The position numbers were made by a program, and so were the translations under genes. This document shows positions 35,015 to 64,000 of a DNA stretch of 64,000 nucleotides, piece after piece. Under the pieces are notes generated by a model. That model worked only from the letters and a program-made list of their open reading frames with translations, was not told where the DNA came from and ran no database searches. Within the stretch, counting starts at the first letter, position 1. Every line of letters begins with the position of its first letter. Location: positions 100,416,513 through 100,480,512 of the forward strand of contig CM051521.1 in the NCBI GenBank assembly GCA_028015205.1, read 5' to 3'. This DNA comes from Mytilisepta virgata. Its lineage: Eukaryota; Mollusca; Bivalvia; Mytilida; Mytilidae.

Positions 35015-36115
35015 CACATATTTATTAGTTTTCTTAACTTTCCATAGATTGCGTCTAAATTCATATCAACTTGACAAGTTTTTAAAAAAATCTTATTTTC
35101 ATTTTATCTTATTCATTTTTTAATAGTTAGTTTATTTAAAATTAAATACTAATTTAGTATATACAAAAATACTAAACAAAATATATCCTATTTATTACAA
35201 TAATACTAATACCAACATGAGAAAAAGCATTATTAGAAAATCAACTGATGAAATTATTGACATGAAAATAAAAAGCAAATATGAAGAAATTCATCAGCTT
35301 ATTCCTATTGAAACATCGAACAAGAACCACAGCACCTGTCTCTAAACCCACGATAAGAACATCTTCTTTTAGACGCTGTTCGTAAACAAAAGTGAAATTT
35401 ATCTATGCATGTATCGTCTTCTGAAAAAAAGAACCAACAAGCTTAATATGACATTTGACATTTTTTAGATAAAAGCATTCTTTATCAACACATATAACTT
35501 TTTTTAAAGTGGTCTAACTAGTTCTCATTATCTAATGAATCAATTACTTCAATCCATATTTTATATAAAGAAAAAGGTTAACAGTTATTATCAAATGAGA
35601 TCAAAACTACACCTTTTTGAGCAATAAACTCAAACTGGGCGTAAACTGGATGACAAAAATTCATATCACAATGCTTTTATTTCTTGTTTTAGCCACTGAC
35701 TATATACCAAAAATGATAAATCAAGTTACTAAAGGAGAACAATTGCTTTAACGTGCTTTCTGATACTTTCGTATATACATGTATATGTACATATTATACA
35801 AAATATATATAATTACGATGGTAACAATTTTAATAAAACACATTTTGGTTACATTTTCATGTATAATCTGCAGCTAAAGCAATTTGATATTTTCCACGAA
35901 TTTCTCAATGACAAGAATTTTTCATCATCTCTCTCCAGCATGATTGAACTCGAGTGAATTTGAATGCCTTATTTTACTGCTCGCAATGTTTTGATGTTTG
36001 TTTTAGCTTTGCAATGTTTTGTCCACGAGAGTATCGAATGAAGGGTAATACAGCAATACTTTTCGGAACAAATTTGGTGTCTGACTGGAAAAAACAGACT
36101 AACCACATATTAACA
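35015..36115. other. 3' flank of the ADAMTS gene
   Basis: AT-rich, without a recognisable element. On the minus strand this would be the ADAMTS 3' UTR. An ATTAAA hexamer on that strand lies at 35829-35834, about 280 bases past the proposed stop, and an AATAAA at about 35674. Neither is confirmed. Confidence 0.4.
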
Positions 36116-63016
<26,901 letters not shown>

Positions 63017-64000
63017 CTAAAACGAAAATTCGGAAAATAACTAGATAAGAATTAACTGGAGAACAGAAAACCAAAATCAGCATGTTTTTTGAGATTTTGG
63101 TAGTGCATCTTCTGTGACAACGTTAATATGCCCGTGACACTCCAAGTTCCCGAGGGTATCACCAGCTAAGTTACTAGCATTTCGATACTATCGTGAAATC
63201 GATACTTAAAATTAATGTTATATTTTTAAAAAACGAGTATCTCCCTTGTGCAATAGCTTTGTCCTTACTAGATAGTTTTGGCTTAACCTTTTTAAGAAAA
63301 TTTTGGAATTTGAATTTGCTCTCCATCGTTTTTTGTTATTGTTTCGGTTTTCGATATTTTAGGTCTTGAGCACAACGGATGAGTCGTATATCTACGAAAT
63401 GGGCTCATATTGTGCATCAAAATTGTTATCATCATTATTTCAAAATTATTATATTTAATGTCTGAAGGTCTGAAGATTTACTAGTATGTATGTCATCGTT
63501 GACCGTTCCTATTATCCATTTAATTATTTAATTACACTGGTTAGTTTCAAGTTTCATTAACAACAGAAAAAAGTGTTTTTATGAGAAAAAAAATATTTCT
63601 ATGGTAGATATTTGTCATATTAACTCCTGTGTAGTACTTTTCCTAAACAACCTGTGTTGTACTCAATCTACTTATTGTTAACTAAGATTAAAGTGATCTG
63701 CACCAAGAGAAACTTTCATAACTAACCACTATAATCTGTTAAACAGTGTAACGGGAAATTAATGACGTAAGTAGAGAAATATATTGATATAATTACTAAA
63801 ACAATCATACTGCGGGAAAAACATACAGAACATATTATTGGGAACTATATGTTATGTTTGACATTCCATGATACGTAAAATGTTATTTTAGACAGATTTT
63901 CTCGAGTTGTACTCAAGTCAAAAGTCAGAATCAATATTACAAAATGTAAGGACAGACGTATATTCTAAAAGTACAAAAAAACATCCAAGAAAAGAGAAAC
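63017..64000 (-). other. ADAMTS intron upstream of the first visible exon
   Basis: Contains a reversed family B fragment at about 63260-63440 (the 'cttgagcacaacggatgagt' / 'cgtatatctacgaaatgggc' repeat). No exon was recognised on either strand. Confidence 0.55.

Overview
The window is animal nuclear DNA: AT-rich, with spliced genes, GT-AG introns of up to 23.6 kb and dense interspersed repeats. Several dispersed repeats (a tract with 'ttccggagcacctga', a tract with 'actcatcag' followed by 'aaaacgttgaaga', a tract with 'acagacactgagttg') are ones I associate with bivalve, especially mussel (Mytilus-like), genomes. A mytilid bivalve is the best guess. That assignment is recall plus inference.

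Two host genes converge. On the plus strand, four exons (4786-5206, 28856-28960, 30026-30163, 31777-32087) join in frame into a 324-residue four-transmembrane protein of the claudin/PMP22/TMEM178 type. On the minus strand, 16 exons from 63016 down to 36116 join with consistent phases into 1,018 codons of an ADAMTS metalloprotease. It is closest by motif to the ADAMTS2/3/14 (procollagen N-proteinase) group. The zinc site is intact, followed by disintegrin-like, TSP1, cysteine-rich and spacer regions and then eight C-terminal TSP1 repeats, most of them on one 1.2-kb exon. The signal peptide, propeptide and start of the protease domain lie beyond the right edge.

Most of the rest is mobile DNA inside introns. 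A foldback family with TIRs beginning TATGGCGTGTG and 6-bp target duplications occurs twice, once in intron 1 of each gene. Each copy has been invaded by another transposon. A Tc1 element (DD34E transposase with one nonsense codon) sits in the copy at 18151-20966. A nearly pristine 4.97-kb LINE sits in the copy at 56663-61969. The LINE's ORF1 and ORF2 share one reading frame and are separated by a single UAG.

Other elements include a 2.85-kb inverted repeat (51040-53890) carrying a datable insertion, several MITE-like palindromes, a palindromic minisatellite inside a MITE, a tRNA-derived SINE, a 150-bp-period tandem array, microsatellites and many dispersed repeat fragments. The 4-kb space between the two gene 3' ends (32088-36115) holds four different inverted-repeat elements and no recognisable gene.

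No rRNA gene, CRISPR array, operon or prokaryotic signal was seen.
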